Of a stretch of 64,000 bases of DNA, positions 30,948 to 39,867 are shown piece after piece. Source of the DNA: Streptomyces sp. BHT-5-2 (lineage in GTDB: Bacteria > Actinomycetota > Actinomycetes > Streptomycetales > Streptomycetaceae). Position numbers and translations under genes: made by a program. The stretch spans positions 1,116,001 through 1,180,000 of the forward strand of contig NZ_CP081496.1 in NCBI RefSeq assembly GCF_019774615.1, written 5' to 3'. How positions within the stretch are numbered: the first letter of the stretch is position 1; each line of letters starts with the position of its first letter. The notes under the pieces were generated by a model. It was given only the letters and a program-made list of their open reading frames with translations. It was not told the origin of the DNA and ran no database searches.

Positions 30948-32867
30948 TCAGCCGCCGCTTCTCGTCAGGGTCGCCTTCGGGGTGCCGCCCCGTTTGTCGT
31001 CCGAGGCGAAGGTGAGCGTGCCGTCCTTGCCGAGGGTGTAGGTCACCGTGGAGGTGTTGCCGGTGCAGGCCGGCCCCTGTTTGCCGTCGGGGGTCTCCTG
31101 GAGGACGAGGGCGTCGCCGGTGACCGACAGCAGCTTCGCCTTGGCCTGGCAGCGCAGCAGCACCACGTCGTAGGTGGTCCGCACCACGACGTCGCCCTTG
31201 TCGCCGGCCTTGATGACGCTGGTCATGGTGCCGTTGGGGATCCCGTTGGCCATCGTGACGGTGCCGTTCCAGGTGCCGAGGAAGCCCTTCGGGACGTGGT
31301 TGCCGGCGGCCGGGTCGGTCGATCCGGCGGGCGGGGTGTGCCCGGACGGCGGCTTGGCGGTGCTGCCGCCGCCCTCCGGCCCGTTGAGGGCGGCGAAGAA
31401 CACCGCGGTGGTGGTGGCCACCGCCAGCGCGCCCGCGACGGAGAGCACCAGCGTGCAGCTCATCCTCCGGGGGCGCTCCTTGCCGCCGAGCACGCCGGAG
31501 AGGGCGATGCGCCGTTCCTTGGGGGCGTGACCGTCGGCCGGGGGAGGCGCTCCGGGCGGGGCTGTCCCCGCAGCGGACGGGGTCCCCGGGGCCGCGGCCG
31601 CGTCGGTCGGCAGGTCGGCGAGGCCGGAGGCGGACGCGGCCCCGGATCTGGCCCCGGACCTGGCCCCGGGCCCGGGGTGCGGAGCACCGGCCACCGGCCA
31701 GGTGGCCGGGGCGGCCGCGCCCGCGCCGGCCACCGCGCCCGCCCCGGTGCCCACGTCCGTACCGGCAGCGCCCCCGCCCGCGCCCGGCCCCGTCTCCGTA
31801 GCGGGCCCCACGCTCTGCGCCGGCGTGTCGAACGGGATCAGCCCGGACCCTGCCGCGTACGACGGCTCCGGCGCCCCGAACGCCCCACCGGTCCCGGTCC
31901 CCGGTGCCACCCCGCCCACGCCCCCGCCACCAGGGCCGGCGACGCCCCCGCCACCGTCCCCCTCCGCGTCCAGGTTCAGCAGCGCCACCGCCTGGCGGCT
32001 GACCTGTTCGACGAGGGGGCCCGGCAGCCAGCCGGCGCGGACCAGGCCGGCCGCGCCGCCGCCGTCCCCGGCGAGCCGCGCCGCGACCTCCTCCGGGGCG
32101 GGCCGCCGCGCCGGGTCCTTGGCCAGGCAGGCGGCCGCCAACTCCCGTAGTTCGCCGGTGAGTTCCGGGCCCAGTTCGGGTTCCTCGTGCACCACCTTGT
32201 AGAGCAGCGCGGCGGAGGAGTCCCCGGTGAAGGGCGCGGCGCCCGTTGCCGCGAACGCCAGGACCGCGCCCAGGGAGAAGACGTCGGCGGCCGCCTCCGC
32301 CCCCTTGCCGAGGATCTGCTCGGGCGCCATGTAGCCGGGCGAGCCGACCGAGACCCCGGTGGAGGTCAGCGAGGCGGTGCCGTCGGTGGCCCGCGCGATC
32401 CCGAAGTCGATCAGCAGTGGCCCGTCCAGTGTCAGCAGCACGTTGGAGGGTTTGACGTCCCGGTGGACGAGGCCCAGCGCGTGCACCGCGAGGAGCGCCT
32501 CGGCCAGTCCGGCGCCCAGGGCCCGCACGGAGTGGTCGGCGAGCGGGCCGTGGTCGGTGATCGCGCGGGAGAGGGCGGGGCCGGCGACGTAGCCGGTGGC
32601 GACCCAGGGGACGGGAGCGTCGGGGTCGGCGTCCAGGACGGGGGCGGTCCAGGCGCCGCCGACCCGTCGTGCCGAGGCGACCTCGCGGCGGAAACGGGCC
32701 CGGAACTGGTCGTCGGCGGCGTACTGGGCGTGTACCGCCTTGACCGCCACGGTCCGCCCGCCGGCGCTGCGCCCCAGGTAGACGCGGCCCATGCCGCCCG
32801 CTCCCAGGCGGCCGAGCAGCCGGTACCCGCCCAGGGTCCGCGGGTCCTCGTCGGTCAGCGGTTCCAT
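30948..32867 (-). CDS. Receptor-like serine/threonine protein kinase
   Basis: 639 residues. N-terminal PknB-type kinase domain (about 15-275): Gly loop LGAGGMGRVYLG (22-32), K43, HRD with D137 (VHRDVKPSN), DFG with D154, activation loop with TSTGVSVGSPGYMAPEQ. A Gly/Ala/Pro-rich juxtamembrane linker (about 310-460) follows, then one transmembrane helix (CTLVLSVAGALAVATTTAVFFAAL) and an extracellular domain of about 140 residues, beta-rich with a Cys pair (LLRCQA, GPACTG). No PASTA repeats. The outer domain (GTWNGTVTMANG...) may sense an unknown ligand. Start: ATG at 32867 with GGAGGGGGAGG upstream. Confidence 0.92.
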   Translation of the reverse strand: MEPLTDEDPRTLGGYRLLGRLGAGGMGRVYLGRSAGGRTVAVKAVHAQYAADDQFRARFRREVASARRVGGAWTAPVLDADPDAPVPWVATGYVAGPALSRAITDHGPLADHSVRALGAGLAEALLAVHALGLVHRDVKPSNVLLTLDGPLLIDFGIARATDGTASLTSTGVSVGSPGYMAPEQILGKGAEAAADVFSLGAVLAFAATGAAPFTGDSSAALLYKVVHEEPELGPELTGELRELAAACLAKDPARRPAPEEVAARLAGDGGGAAGLVRAGWLPGPLVEQVSRQAVALLNLDAEGDGGGGVAGPGGGGVGGVAPGTGTGGAFGAPEPSYAAGSGLIPFDTPAQSVGPATETGPGAGGGAAGTDVGTGAGAVAGAGAAAPATWPVAGAPHPGPGARSGARSGAASASGLADLPTDAAAAPGTPSAAGTAPPGAPPPADGHAPKERRIALSGVLGGKERPRRMSCTLVLSVAGALAVATTTAVFFAALNGPEGGGSTAKPPSGHTPPAGSTDPAAGNHVPKGFLGTWNGTVTMANGIPNGTMTSVIKAGDKGDVVVRTTYDVVLLRCQAKAKLLSVTGDALVLQETPDGKQGPACTGNTSTVTYTLGKDGTLTFASDDKRGGTPKATLTRSGG

Positions 32868-32901
32868 GGCGCCCTCCCCCTCCTGACGGCGGCCCCAGCT
32901 T

Positions 32902-32915
32902 ATGACCCAGGTCAT
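32902..32915. promoter_or_regulatory. Palindrome between kinase and esterase genes
   Basis: ATGACC-CA-GGTCAT, a perfect inverted repeat of six-base arms in the 156-base divergent gap. It lies 35 bases upstream of the kinase start and about 110 upstream of the esterase start, so it could be an operator for either gene. The binding protein is not known. Confidence 0.4.
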
Positions 32916-33023
32916 GCCGTGTTCCCGAAACCCGGGGCCCCGCTTTCCTCATCAAACAGGGCGTAAGCCCACCATCCGCCCCCATGGCCACCGGCCCAGG
33001 GCCCGTCCATCGGGAGAACGCCC

Positions 33024-34190
33024 GTGCCTCACGCCCCCGGGGACCGCCCGTACGACCCGTGCCAGGAGGCCCGGGGCGGCCGCCGCGGTCTGCGAAGCCG
33101 CGCCCGCCTCCTGGGACGCGGCCGTTCCGCCCGGCGCACACGGGAGCACGGGCCGGCCGGCCGTCCCCGGTGGCGGATGTCCTTCCTCACCGGCCTGGTG
33201 GCCTTGGCCGGCCTCTGCGCCTATCCGGCCGTCAAGTACCTGGACGTGCTGAACGACGTCGGGGAACCGATGTCGTTCAGCCGGGCGCTGCCGGACGGTG
33301 CCGCGGACCCGGCGCACGCGTCCGCGGCCGATCCCGCGGTCCGGATGCCGACCGGCCCGCAGGCCGCGTTCCGTACGGCGGCCACGCTCGACGACGGCAC
33401 GAAGATCGGTGTCACCACCCTGCACGGCAGGAAGTCCGGCTTCACGGGCAAGGTGTGGATCTGGGCGCCGAAGGAGTACTACGAGGAGCGCTACCGGAAC
33501 AGCGCCTTCCCGGTCCTGATCGCCCTGCCGGGCAGCTACGGCTACCCGTCCAACTACTGGGCGGCCACCGGCCACAAGCTCCAGCGGACCGTCACCGACC
33601 TGGTGGCGCTGGGCCGCAGCCGGCCGTTCATCGTCGTGATGCCGGTCCTGAACGCCGGTAAGCGCTACTACGACGGCAGCGACATCCCCGGACAGCCCAG
33701 GATGGGCACCTGGATGTCCGACGACGTCCCGGATCTGGTCAAGGCCAACTTCCGGACGTTCACCAGTCGCGACGGCTGGGCGTTCATGGGGTCCTCGTCC
33801 GGTGGTTTCGTGGCCCTGAAGCAGGTCCTGAAGCACCCGGACCGGTTCAAGGCGGTGATCGCCAGCGGTCCGGACACCCGCCCGGACTCGCCGCTGTGGC
33901 GCGGCCACCGGGCGGAGATGCGGGCCAACGACCCGGAGCGGCTGGCGCAGCGCCTGGCCGCCACCCCTGGTTCCCCCGACGTCTACGTGCAGTTCCAGAT
34001 CGGGACGCGGGAGGGCGGCCGGGCCAACCTGGAGCGCTTCGTCCAGCGGTACGCCAAGGGGCCGGTGCATGCCCGGCTGCATGTCATCGAGGACGGCGGC
34101 CACAACGCCCGCAGCTATCTCCGCGGGATGCGGGACGTGAGCCTGGAGGCCCTCAGCAAGGTCCTCCGCGGCCCGACGCCGGCGCCGTAA
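33024..34190 (+). CDS. Membrane-anchored Ag85/esterase-D-like hydrolase
   Basis: 388 residues. An unusually long Arg-rich cytosolic N-terminus (residues 1-51) precedes one hydrophobic segment (MSFLTGLVALAGLCAYPAVKYL), so the enzyme faces outward. The catalytic domain has the nucleophile motif GSSSGG (WAFMGSSSGGFVALKQ), FPVLIALPGSYGYPSNYW near the oxyanion hole and DGGHNARSYLRG carrying the His; this is the esterase family that includes corynebacterial mycolyltransferases, but Streptomyces lack mycolates, so the substrate is unknown. Start: GTG at 33024 with CGGGAGA upstream. Divergent from the kinase. Confidence 0.82.
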   Translation: MPHAPGDRPYDPCQEARGGRRGLRSRARLLGRGRSARRTREHGPAGRPRWRMSFLTGLVALAGLCAYPAVKYLDVLNDVGEPMSFSRALPDGAADPAHASAADPAVRMPTGPQAAFRTAATLDDGTKIGVTTLHGRKSGFTGKVWIWAPKEYYEERYRNSAFPVLIALPGSYGYPSNYWAATGHKLQRTVTDLVALGRSRPFIVVMPVLNAGKRYYDGSDIPGQPRMGTWMSDDVPDLVKANFRTFTSRDGWAFMGSSSGGFVALKQVLKHPDRFKAVIASGPDTRPDSPLWRGHRAEMRANDPERLAQRLAATPGSPDVYVQFQIGTREGGRANLERFVQRYAKGPVHARLHVIEDGGHNARSYLRGMRDVSLEALSKVLRGPTPAP

Positions 34191-34214
34191 GGCCCGTAGC
34201 GGCCCGGGGGCCCG

Positions 34215-34234
34215 GCCGCCGTCCGTGCGGCGGC
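34215..34234. terminator. Short hairpin between esterase and mqnA
   Basis: GCCGCCG-TCCGTG-CGGCGGC, a 7-bp perfect stem between the convergent stops at 34190 and 34236. No T-run. Confidence 0.55.
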
Positions 34235-34235
34235 G

Positions 34236-35153
<918 letters not shown>

Positions 35154-35258
35154 CTAGACCCGCCGCTTCCGACGTCGTACGCCGGGGGCCCGCCGGGGAC
35201 TTTCCCGCTGCCCGCCAAACGTGATCTTTAGCTCTTCCACCTTCGGAGCACACCATGC

Positions 35259-35340
35259 TAGGCTCAAGCCAAGTTGCAGTTTGGTTTCCCTTGCAGTACA
35301 GAGCCTGCGGAGCATGTGACCCGCAGGCTTTTGTAGTTTT
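35259..35340 (+). promoter_or_regulatory. Cold-shock gene promoter and leader with terminator-like hairpin
   Basis: A candidate extended -10 box (TGCTAGGCT, hexamer at 35259-35264) begins a leader of about 125 bases. Inside it GCCTGCGG (35303-35310) pairs perfectly with CCGCAGGC (35321-35328), directly followed by TTTTGTAGTTTT, the layout of an intrinsic terminator placed before the coding region. It may control read-through, possibly by temperature or by cold-shock protein itself. Confidence 0.55.
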
Positions 35341-35394
35341 CAGACTTCTTTGCAGGTTCTGGAGCAGGGCGACCCTTTGGCCCAAGGAGGGCTC

Positions 35395-35598
35395 ATGGCT
35401 ACCGGAACCGTCAAGTGGTTCAACGCTGAAAAGGGCTTCGGCTTCATCGCCCAGGACGGCGGCGGCCCGGATGTCTTCGTCCACTACTCCGCGATCAACG
35501 CCAGCGGTTTCCGCTCGCTCGAGGAGAACCAGCAGGTTAACTTCGACGTCACGCAGGGCCCGAAGGGCCCGCAGGCGGAGAACGTCACCCCTGTCTGA
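35395..35598 (+). CDS. Cold-shock domain protein
   Basis: 67 residues, a single OB-fold cold-shock domain that binds single-stranded RNA and DNA. RNP1 is KGFGFI and RNP2 is VFVHY, in the family opening [34 protein letters not shown]. Start: ATG at 35395 with AAGGAGG four bases upstream, a very strong site; the frame is open upstream but that is the leader. Ends in a strong T-tailed terminator. Confidence 0.97.
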   Translation: MATGTVKWFNAEKGFGFIAQDGGGPDVFVHYSAINASGFRSLEENQQVNFDVTQGPKGPQAENVTPV

Positions 35599-35643
35599 GT
35601 CACCCGCTCCGGTCTTTCTCATCTGATCGACCCGTAGCACCCA

Positions 35644-35691
35644 AGGAGCCCCCCTCCGCCTTCGGGCGGAGAGCGGGGCTCCTGCCTTTTT
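35644..35691 (+). terminator. Strong intrinsic terminator of the cold-shock gene
   Basis: AGGAGCCCC with GGGGCTCCT outside, CTCCGCC-TTCG-GGCGGAG inside, then GCCTTTTT. The UUCG tetraloop and T-run make this a textbook terminator. Confidence 0.9.
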
Positions 35692-36257
35692 GTACAGCCT
35701 TTCGTACAGCCGGCGGCTCGGCCGCATTTCCGCCGGCCCGCGGCCCGGGAAAATGAATACCAGGTGAATACCCCTTCGGTTCCCGGCCGTTGGGCGGCGC
35801 ACGGCGCCGGGTCGCCCGCCACCCGGCGCCGCCCCCTTCCGGCCAGGGCGGCCGCCCGGGGCTCCGGACGAACGGCCGGCGCCGGGAACGGCGCGGGTAA
35901 TTCCCGTACCGGCGATGCCCCGGAAATCCGCGGAGATCCGCGGGAAGACCAGGAAGAGGGAAGAAGGATTCCCGGGCATTGGCGCGATTCGCCGGCCCGG
36001 AAAATCCCGGCCAATTCACGGCGGGCCCACTCCCGCGGGCGCCGGGCGGGGCCTTGGCACCGCGCTGGCCTGCGGACTCCCCGCGCCGCACGGCCCGCCG
36101 GGCCCCGGAACCGGCATCCGCCCGGCGAATTCGGACGCGGCCGGAAAAACCGGACCAGGACGCAAAGCCGGAAGGCTCTGCACGATGCGGACGAAGTCCC
36201 GGGCCTGATCACGGAAAGTGGTCGCATGGCCACATGACAGGTTCTACCGTGGGCACA
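35692..36257. other. Gene-poor region with recurrent CCGGAAA-like motifs
   Basis: About 565 bases in which I see no convincing gene on either strand; open frames read as Arg/Pro/Gly-rich nonsense. It is richer in A-runs than its surroundings and CCGGAAA or CCCGGAAA/CCGGGAAA recurs (about 35746, 35918, 35995, 36139, plus GGAAAG near 36213). Direct repeats GTACAGCC (35692, 35704) and ATCCGCGG (35927-area) and a hairpin GCAAAGCC/GGCTCTGC (36161-36180) are also present. It must contain the promoter for the two small CxxC genes. Confidence 0.4.
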
Positions 36258-36395
36258 ATGAGCGAGAGCATGCCTCCGCAGAAGCCCTGTCCGGACTGCG
36301 GCGGCGCGGGGACCGTCGAGTGGGAGACCCCCGGCGGCCACAAGGTCACCACGCAGTGCTCCGGCTGCGCCGGCACCGGAACCGTCCTGGCATAG
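36258..36395 (+). CDS. Small DnaJ-type zinc-finger protein
   Basis: 45 residues from the ATG at 36258. Two CxxCxGxG-type repeats, CPDCGGAGTVEW and CSGCAGTGTV, spaced as in the zinc-binding hairpins of DnaJ and of tryptophan-attenuation antiprotein AT; together they should bind one zinc. In-frame starts further up (GTG at 36249, ATG at 36234, giving MTGSTVGT) are possible, and no start has a strong ribosome site. It lies 18 bases before a second CxxC protein and is probably co-transcribed. Function unknown; protein or RNA binding is plausible. Confidence 0.75.
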   Translation: MSESMPPQKPCPDCGGAGTVEWETPGGHKVTTQCSGCAGTGTVLA

Positions 36396-36413
36396 AGGAG
36401 GCGGACGCAGACC

Positions 36414-36725
36414 ATGGCGGCCTTCAGCGCAAGCGGCAAGCCGGTGGGCCTGGACGCGCAGTACGTCGGCAGACTCCCGTGTGCCGTCTGCGGGTTGCGG
36501 CCGATGAAGCTGCCGGGCCGGGAGGGCGGCGTGTGCATTCCCTGTTATGCGGAGGAGCGGGCGGCGGCGGGGCGGCGGGCCGCGACGGCCGGGGCGTGGG
36601 TGGCGGCGAGCTTCGTCGGCGATCCGTGTCTGGCGTGCGGTTCGCGGTCCGTGGACGCCAACGGGTGGGCGTTCTGGTGCAACTCCTGCCATATGCAGAC
36701 GGCGGTGGCGCTGCCGCCCCGGTGA
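36414..36725 (+). CDS. Small protein with four CxxC motifs
   Basis: 103 residues. Zinc-ribbon-like pairs CAVC, CIPC, CLAC and CNSC (around residues 23-26, 41-44, 72-75 and 89-92) suggest two treble-clef or ribbon domains separated by an Ala-rich helix (AEERAAAGRRAATAGAWVA). I do not recognise a named family. ATG at 36414, with GAGGAGG about twelve bases upstream overlapping the preceding stop, so translation is probably coupled to the small zinc-finger gene. Confidence 0.75.
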   Translation: MAAFSASGKPVGLDAQYVGRLPCAVCGLRPMKLPGREGGVCIPCYAEERAAAGRRAATAGAWVAASFVGDPCLACGSRSVDANGWAFWCNSCHMQTAVALPPR

Positions 36726-36783
36726 TCCCGGGCGGCGGCCCCGCCCCGGGCGCCCGCGAGGCGGCGGGGCAGGGCAGGAAGGC

Positions 36784-36858
36784 CCCGTGCCACCTCCCCC
36801 ACAGAGGTGACACGGGGGTTCCAGTTTGGCGTGCGGAGGGCCCCGGCTCCAGAGCCGG
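36784..36858. terminator. Two hairpins between convergent genes
   Basis: CCCCGTGCCACCT (36784-36796) pairs with AGGTGACACGGGG (one mismatch, ending 36817); a second hairpin CCGGCTC-CA-GAGCCGG lies at 36843-36858, two bases from the ligase stop at 36861. The first serves the rightward CxxC genes, the second the leftward ligase. Confidence 0.65.
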
Positions 36859-36860
36859 AT

Positions 36861-38777
36861 TCACTGCCTTTCGTAAAGCCGCGCGATCTCCTGGGCGAAG
36901 TCGCGGGCGACGGCGGCCCGGCGGAGTTTGAGGGACGGCGTGAGGTGGCCGCTCTGCTCGGTGAACTCGGCGGGCAGGACGGCGAAGCGGCGGATGGACT
37001 CGGCGCGGGAGACCAGCTTGTTGGCGTCGTCGACGGCGTGCTGGAGGTCGGCGAGCAGGCGCTCGTCGTGGACGAGCGCGGTGAGCGGGACGTCGCCCTT
37101 CTTGGTCATCTGGCGCCAGTGGGCGAGGCCGTCGGGTTCCAGGGTGAGCAGGGCGGTGACGTAGGGGCGGTTGTCGCCGACGACCATGCACTGGCCTATG
37201 AGGGGGTGGGCGCGGAGGCGGTCCTCCAGGGGCGCGGGGGCGACGTTCTTGCCGCCGCTGGTCACGATGATCTCCTTCTTGCGGCCGGTGATGGTGAGGT
37301 AGCCGTCGGCGTCGAGGGCGCCGAGGTCGCCGGTGGCCAGCCAGCCGTCCGGACCGGCGGCGGGGCGGACGGTGCCGGCGGCGGCGTCCCAGTAGCCGGA
37401 GAAGACGTGCGGGCCGCGGAGCAGGATCTCGCCGTCGTCGGCGATCCGGACGGCGCTGCCGGGGAGCGGCCAGCCGACCGTGCCGATGCGGGGGCGCAGG
37501 GGCGGGGTGACGGTGGACGCGGCGGTGGTCTCGGTCAGGCCGTAGCCCTCGAAGATCTCGATGCCGGCGCCGGAGTAGAAGGCGGCCAGGCGGTGGCCGA
37601 GCGGGGAGCCGCCGCAGATCGCGTAGCGGACGCGGCCGCCGAGGGCGGCGCGGATCCGGCGGTAGACGAGCGGGTCGTAGAGCTTGCGGGCGGCCTTGAG
37701 GGCGACGCCGGGGCCGGGGCCCGTCCCGTGTTCGCGGGCCTCGACGGCCTCCCCGTAGGAGCGGGCGATGCGGACGGCGCGGTCGAAGGAGGCGGCCCGG
37801 CCCATCTTCTCGGCGGTGGCGCGGGCGGTGTTGAAGACCTTCTCCAGGACGTAGGGGATGGCGAGGAGGAAGGTGGGCCGGAAGGCGGCGAGGTCGGCGA
37901 GGAGGTCGTCGGTCCCGATGCCGGGGGCGTGGCCGAGGCGGACCCGGGCGCGCAGGCAGCCGATGGCGACCATGCGGCCGAAGACGTGCGAGAGGGGCAG
38001 GAAGAGGAGGGTGGCGGCGGGCTCCTCGGTTACCGAGGTGAAGACGGGGTGGAGGAGGGCGATGGCGTTGTCGATCTCGGCGAAGAAGTTGGCGTGTGTG
38101 AGGGCGCAGCCCTTGGGGTCGCCGGTGGTGCCGGAGGTGTAGACGAGGGTGGCCAGGACGTGCGGGGTGAGGGTGGCGCGGCGTTCGTCGACGATCTCGT
38201 CGGGGAGGTCCCGGCCGGCGTCGACGAGTTGGGCGACGGCGCCGGTGCTGAACTGCCAGAGGTGGTCGAGGGCGGGCAGCGCGCCGCGGATCTGGCTGAT
38301 CAGGCGGGCCTCGTCGACACCCTCGACGGCGCAGGCGCGGGTCGTCGAGTCGTGCAGGATCCACTGCGCCTGGTGGGCGGAGGAGGTCGGGTAGAGGGGG
38401 ACGGTGACCAGGCCGGCGGCCCAGGCGGCGAAGTCGAGGAGGGTCCACTCGTAGGTCGTACGGGCCATGATGGCGAGCCGGTCGCCCGGGCGGAGGCCGT
38501 GTGCGATCAGGCCCTTGGCGACGGCGCGGACCTCGGCGGCGAACTCGGCGGCGGTGAGGTCGCGCCAGGTGCCGTCGGGGCGCTTGCGGGAGAGAACGGT
38601 CTCGTGCGGGGCCTCGGCGGCGTTGGTGAAGGGGATGTCGCCCAGGGAGCCGGTGCGGACGGGTGGGGCGAGCGGGGGGAGGGAGACCTCGCGGACGGTG
38701 CCGTCGGTCAACGTCCTGAGGGGTTCGGTGAGTTGGGGGGCGGGGGTGGGTGGGGGTGCGCTGGGCTGGTTGGGCAC
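36861..38777 (-). CDS. Long-chain fatty-acid-CoA ligase (AMP-forming)
   Basis: 638 residues, a FadD15-like ligase that activates fatty acids to acyl-CoA through an acyl-AMP. Motifs: P-loop LVYTSGTTGDPKGCALTHANF, the linker GYGLTETTAASTV, the adenylate motif WLATGDLGALDADGYLTITGRKKEIIVTSGGKNVAP with the hinge Asp and the catalytic Lys region near the C-terminus (LTPSLKLRRAAVARDFA). Start: GTG at 38777 with AAGGAG six bases upstream. A TetR-type regulator is encoded 386 bases upstream on the same strand, and may control it. Confidence 0.93.
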   Translation of the reverse strand: MPNQPSAPPPTPAPQLTEPLRTLTDGTVREVSLPPLAPPVRTGSLGDIPFTNAAEAPHETVLSRKRPDGTWRDLTAAEFAAEVRAVAKGLIAHGLRPGDRLAIMARTTYEWTLLDFAAWAAGLVTVPLYPTSSAHQAQWILHDSTTRACAVEGVDEARLISQIRGALPALDHLWQFSTGAVAQLVDAGRDLPDEIVDERRATLTPHVLATLVYTSGTTGDPKGCALTHANFFAEIDNAIALLHPVFTSVTEEPAATLLFLPLSHVFGRMVAIGCLRARVRLGHAPGIGTDDLLADLAAFRPTFLLAIPYVLEKVFNTARATAEKMGRAASFDRAVRIARSYGEAVEAREHGTGPGPGVALKAARKLYDPLVYRRIRAALGGRVRYAICGGSPLGHRLAAFYSGAGIEIFEGYGLTETTAASTVTPPLRPRIGTVGWPLPGSAVRIADDGEILLRGPHVFSGYWDAAAGTVRPAAGPDGWLATGDLGALDADGYLTITGRKKEIIVTSGGKNVAPAPLEDRLRAHPLIGQCMVVGDNRPYVTALLTLEPDGLAHWRQMTKKGDVPLTALVHDERLLADLQHAVDDANKLVSRAESIRRFAVLPAEFTEQSGHLTPSLKLRRAAVARDFAQEIARLYERQ

Positions 38778-39163
38778 GAGCGGCTCCTTGGTGTCGGGCG
38801 CGCGTGGTGGTTGGGTTTTTGCGGGCTTCCCACCTTGTGGTTGCGGTGGGTTCTTTGTTCCGCCGGGCCCGGTAGGTGGGGGTTGCTCACCGTGGCGGCG
38901 GGGGGGGGTGTTGGTGGGCGCCCCGTGTTGTCGGGTGCCTGTGCCGTGGTGGCTGGGCTGGCCTCGCCTGCGGCTGGTGGTGGGGTCGGCACGCGGCTTC
39001 CCCGCCGTCTCGGCGGCGGGGCACGGTGGATGCGGCAAGGTGCCGGCCCCTTTCGGCGCTGACCCGACGGTAACCTTACTGCGCGGTAAATGTACGCGCC
39101 GGTGCGGGAGCAGCCAATGGTCCTGCACGGCATTCGTCGGTGGGCGGGGAATTTTGACGGGCC
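38778..39163. other. G/T-rich intergenic region upstream of the ligase
   Basis: 386 bases without a gene. The left half is a G/T-rich tract on the plus strand (GGTTGGGTTTTTG, ten consecutive G near 38903-38912), strikingly strand-asymmetric. The right end contains the palindrome at 39076-39089 and is AT-richer (39066-39095), a likely promoter for the leftward ligase with a leader of nearly 300 bases. Confidence 0.45.
39076..39089. promoter_or_regulatory. Candidate TetR-family operator ahead of the ligase gene
   Basis: TTACTGCGCGGTAA, an inverted repeat (TTAC/GTAA arms, one mismatch at the next pair), directly after GGTAACC. It shares the GCGGTAA/TTACCGC core with the palindrome upstream of the TetR gene at 39868-39891. 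Confidence 0.4.
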
Positions 39164-39841
39164 CTAGGGGGTCCAGCGTTCGCCGCGCATGCGGTGGCCC
39201 AGCCCGGACCAGGCGAAGTTCATCAGGGTGGCGGCGGCTTCCCCGGCCGGCGTCTGCTCGCCGTCGCCGGCGGGTCCGGGGGGCGAAGTGCCGTCGGTTT
39301 CGCTGACGTTGGCCCAGTCGGCGAGTGATTCGGCGGCGCCTACGAGGGCGTGCGCCAGGCCCGCGACCTCCCGGTCGGCCAGTTCGCCGGCGCAGCCCGC
39401 CTCCTTCGCGGCGGCGGCGATCAGGGCGGTGACGAAACCGACGATCTCCGCCCGCATCGCCGCCACTTCGGACGCGAACGACTCCCCCTGGGACCGCGCC
39501 TGCTGGTGCAACACCGCCCAGGCGTCGGGGTGTTCGGAGGTGTGCGCGAAGAAGCCGGTCAGGCCGCTCCAGAGTTGGCGGTCGGCGGGGGCGCCCTTCT
39601 CCACGGCCGCGGTGACGGCCGCCACCAGGGCCGCGGACTCCCGCCGGATGACCGCGCTGAAGAGGTCCTCCTTGGAGTTGAGGTAGAGGTAGACCAGCGG
39701 CTTGGAGACGCCGGCCAGTTCGGCGATCTCGTCCATGGAGGCCGCCCGGTATCCGCGCCGTGCGAAGGTCCGCACCGCGGCGTCCATCATCTGCTGCTCC
39801 CGGACCGCCCGCGGCACCCGTTTGCTCTTGGCAGCACCCAC
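39164..39841 (-). CDS. TetR-family transcriptional regulator
   Basis: 225 residues. N-terminal TetR helix-turn-helix (about 10-60): REQQMMDAAVRTFARRGYRAASMDEIAELAGVSKPLVYLYLNSKEDLF. The C-terminal ligand domain (70-225) is not diagnostic. Next to an acyl-CoA ligase, a fatty-acid or acyl-CoA sensor is a reasonable guess. Start: GTG at 39841 with GGAGGGGG about ten bases upstream. A palindrome lies 27 bases upstream, suggesting autorepression. Confidence 0.92.
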   Translation of the reverse strand: MGAAKSKRVPRAVREQQMMDAAVRTFARRGYRAASMDEIAELAGVSKPLVYLYLNSKEDLFSAVIRRESAALVAAVTAAVEKGAPADRQLWSGLTGFFAHTSEHPDAWAVLHQQARSQGESFASEVAAMRAEIVGFVTALIAAAAKEAGCAGELADREVAGLAHALVGAAESLADWANVSETDGTSPPGPAGDGEQTPAGEAAATLMNFAWSGLGHRMRGERWTP

Positions 39842-39867
39842 CCTGAAGCCCCCTCCAGCGCCCCACC

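Noticed and set aside
29518..33141. Single huge minus-strand frame joining mqnC to sequence under the kinase
   Set aside because: The part upstream of 30717 is out of frame with the kinase and reads as Arg/Gly-rich nonsense; mqnC has its own ribosome site.
35764..36237. Plus-strand gene after the cold-shock terminator
   Set aside because: Translation is Arg/Gly/Pro-rich with no recognisable pattern, no ribosome site, and equally long frames exist on the other strand.
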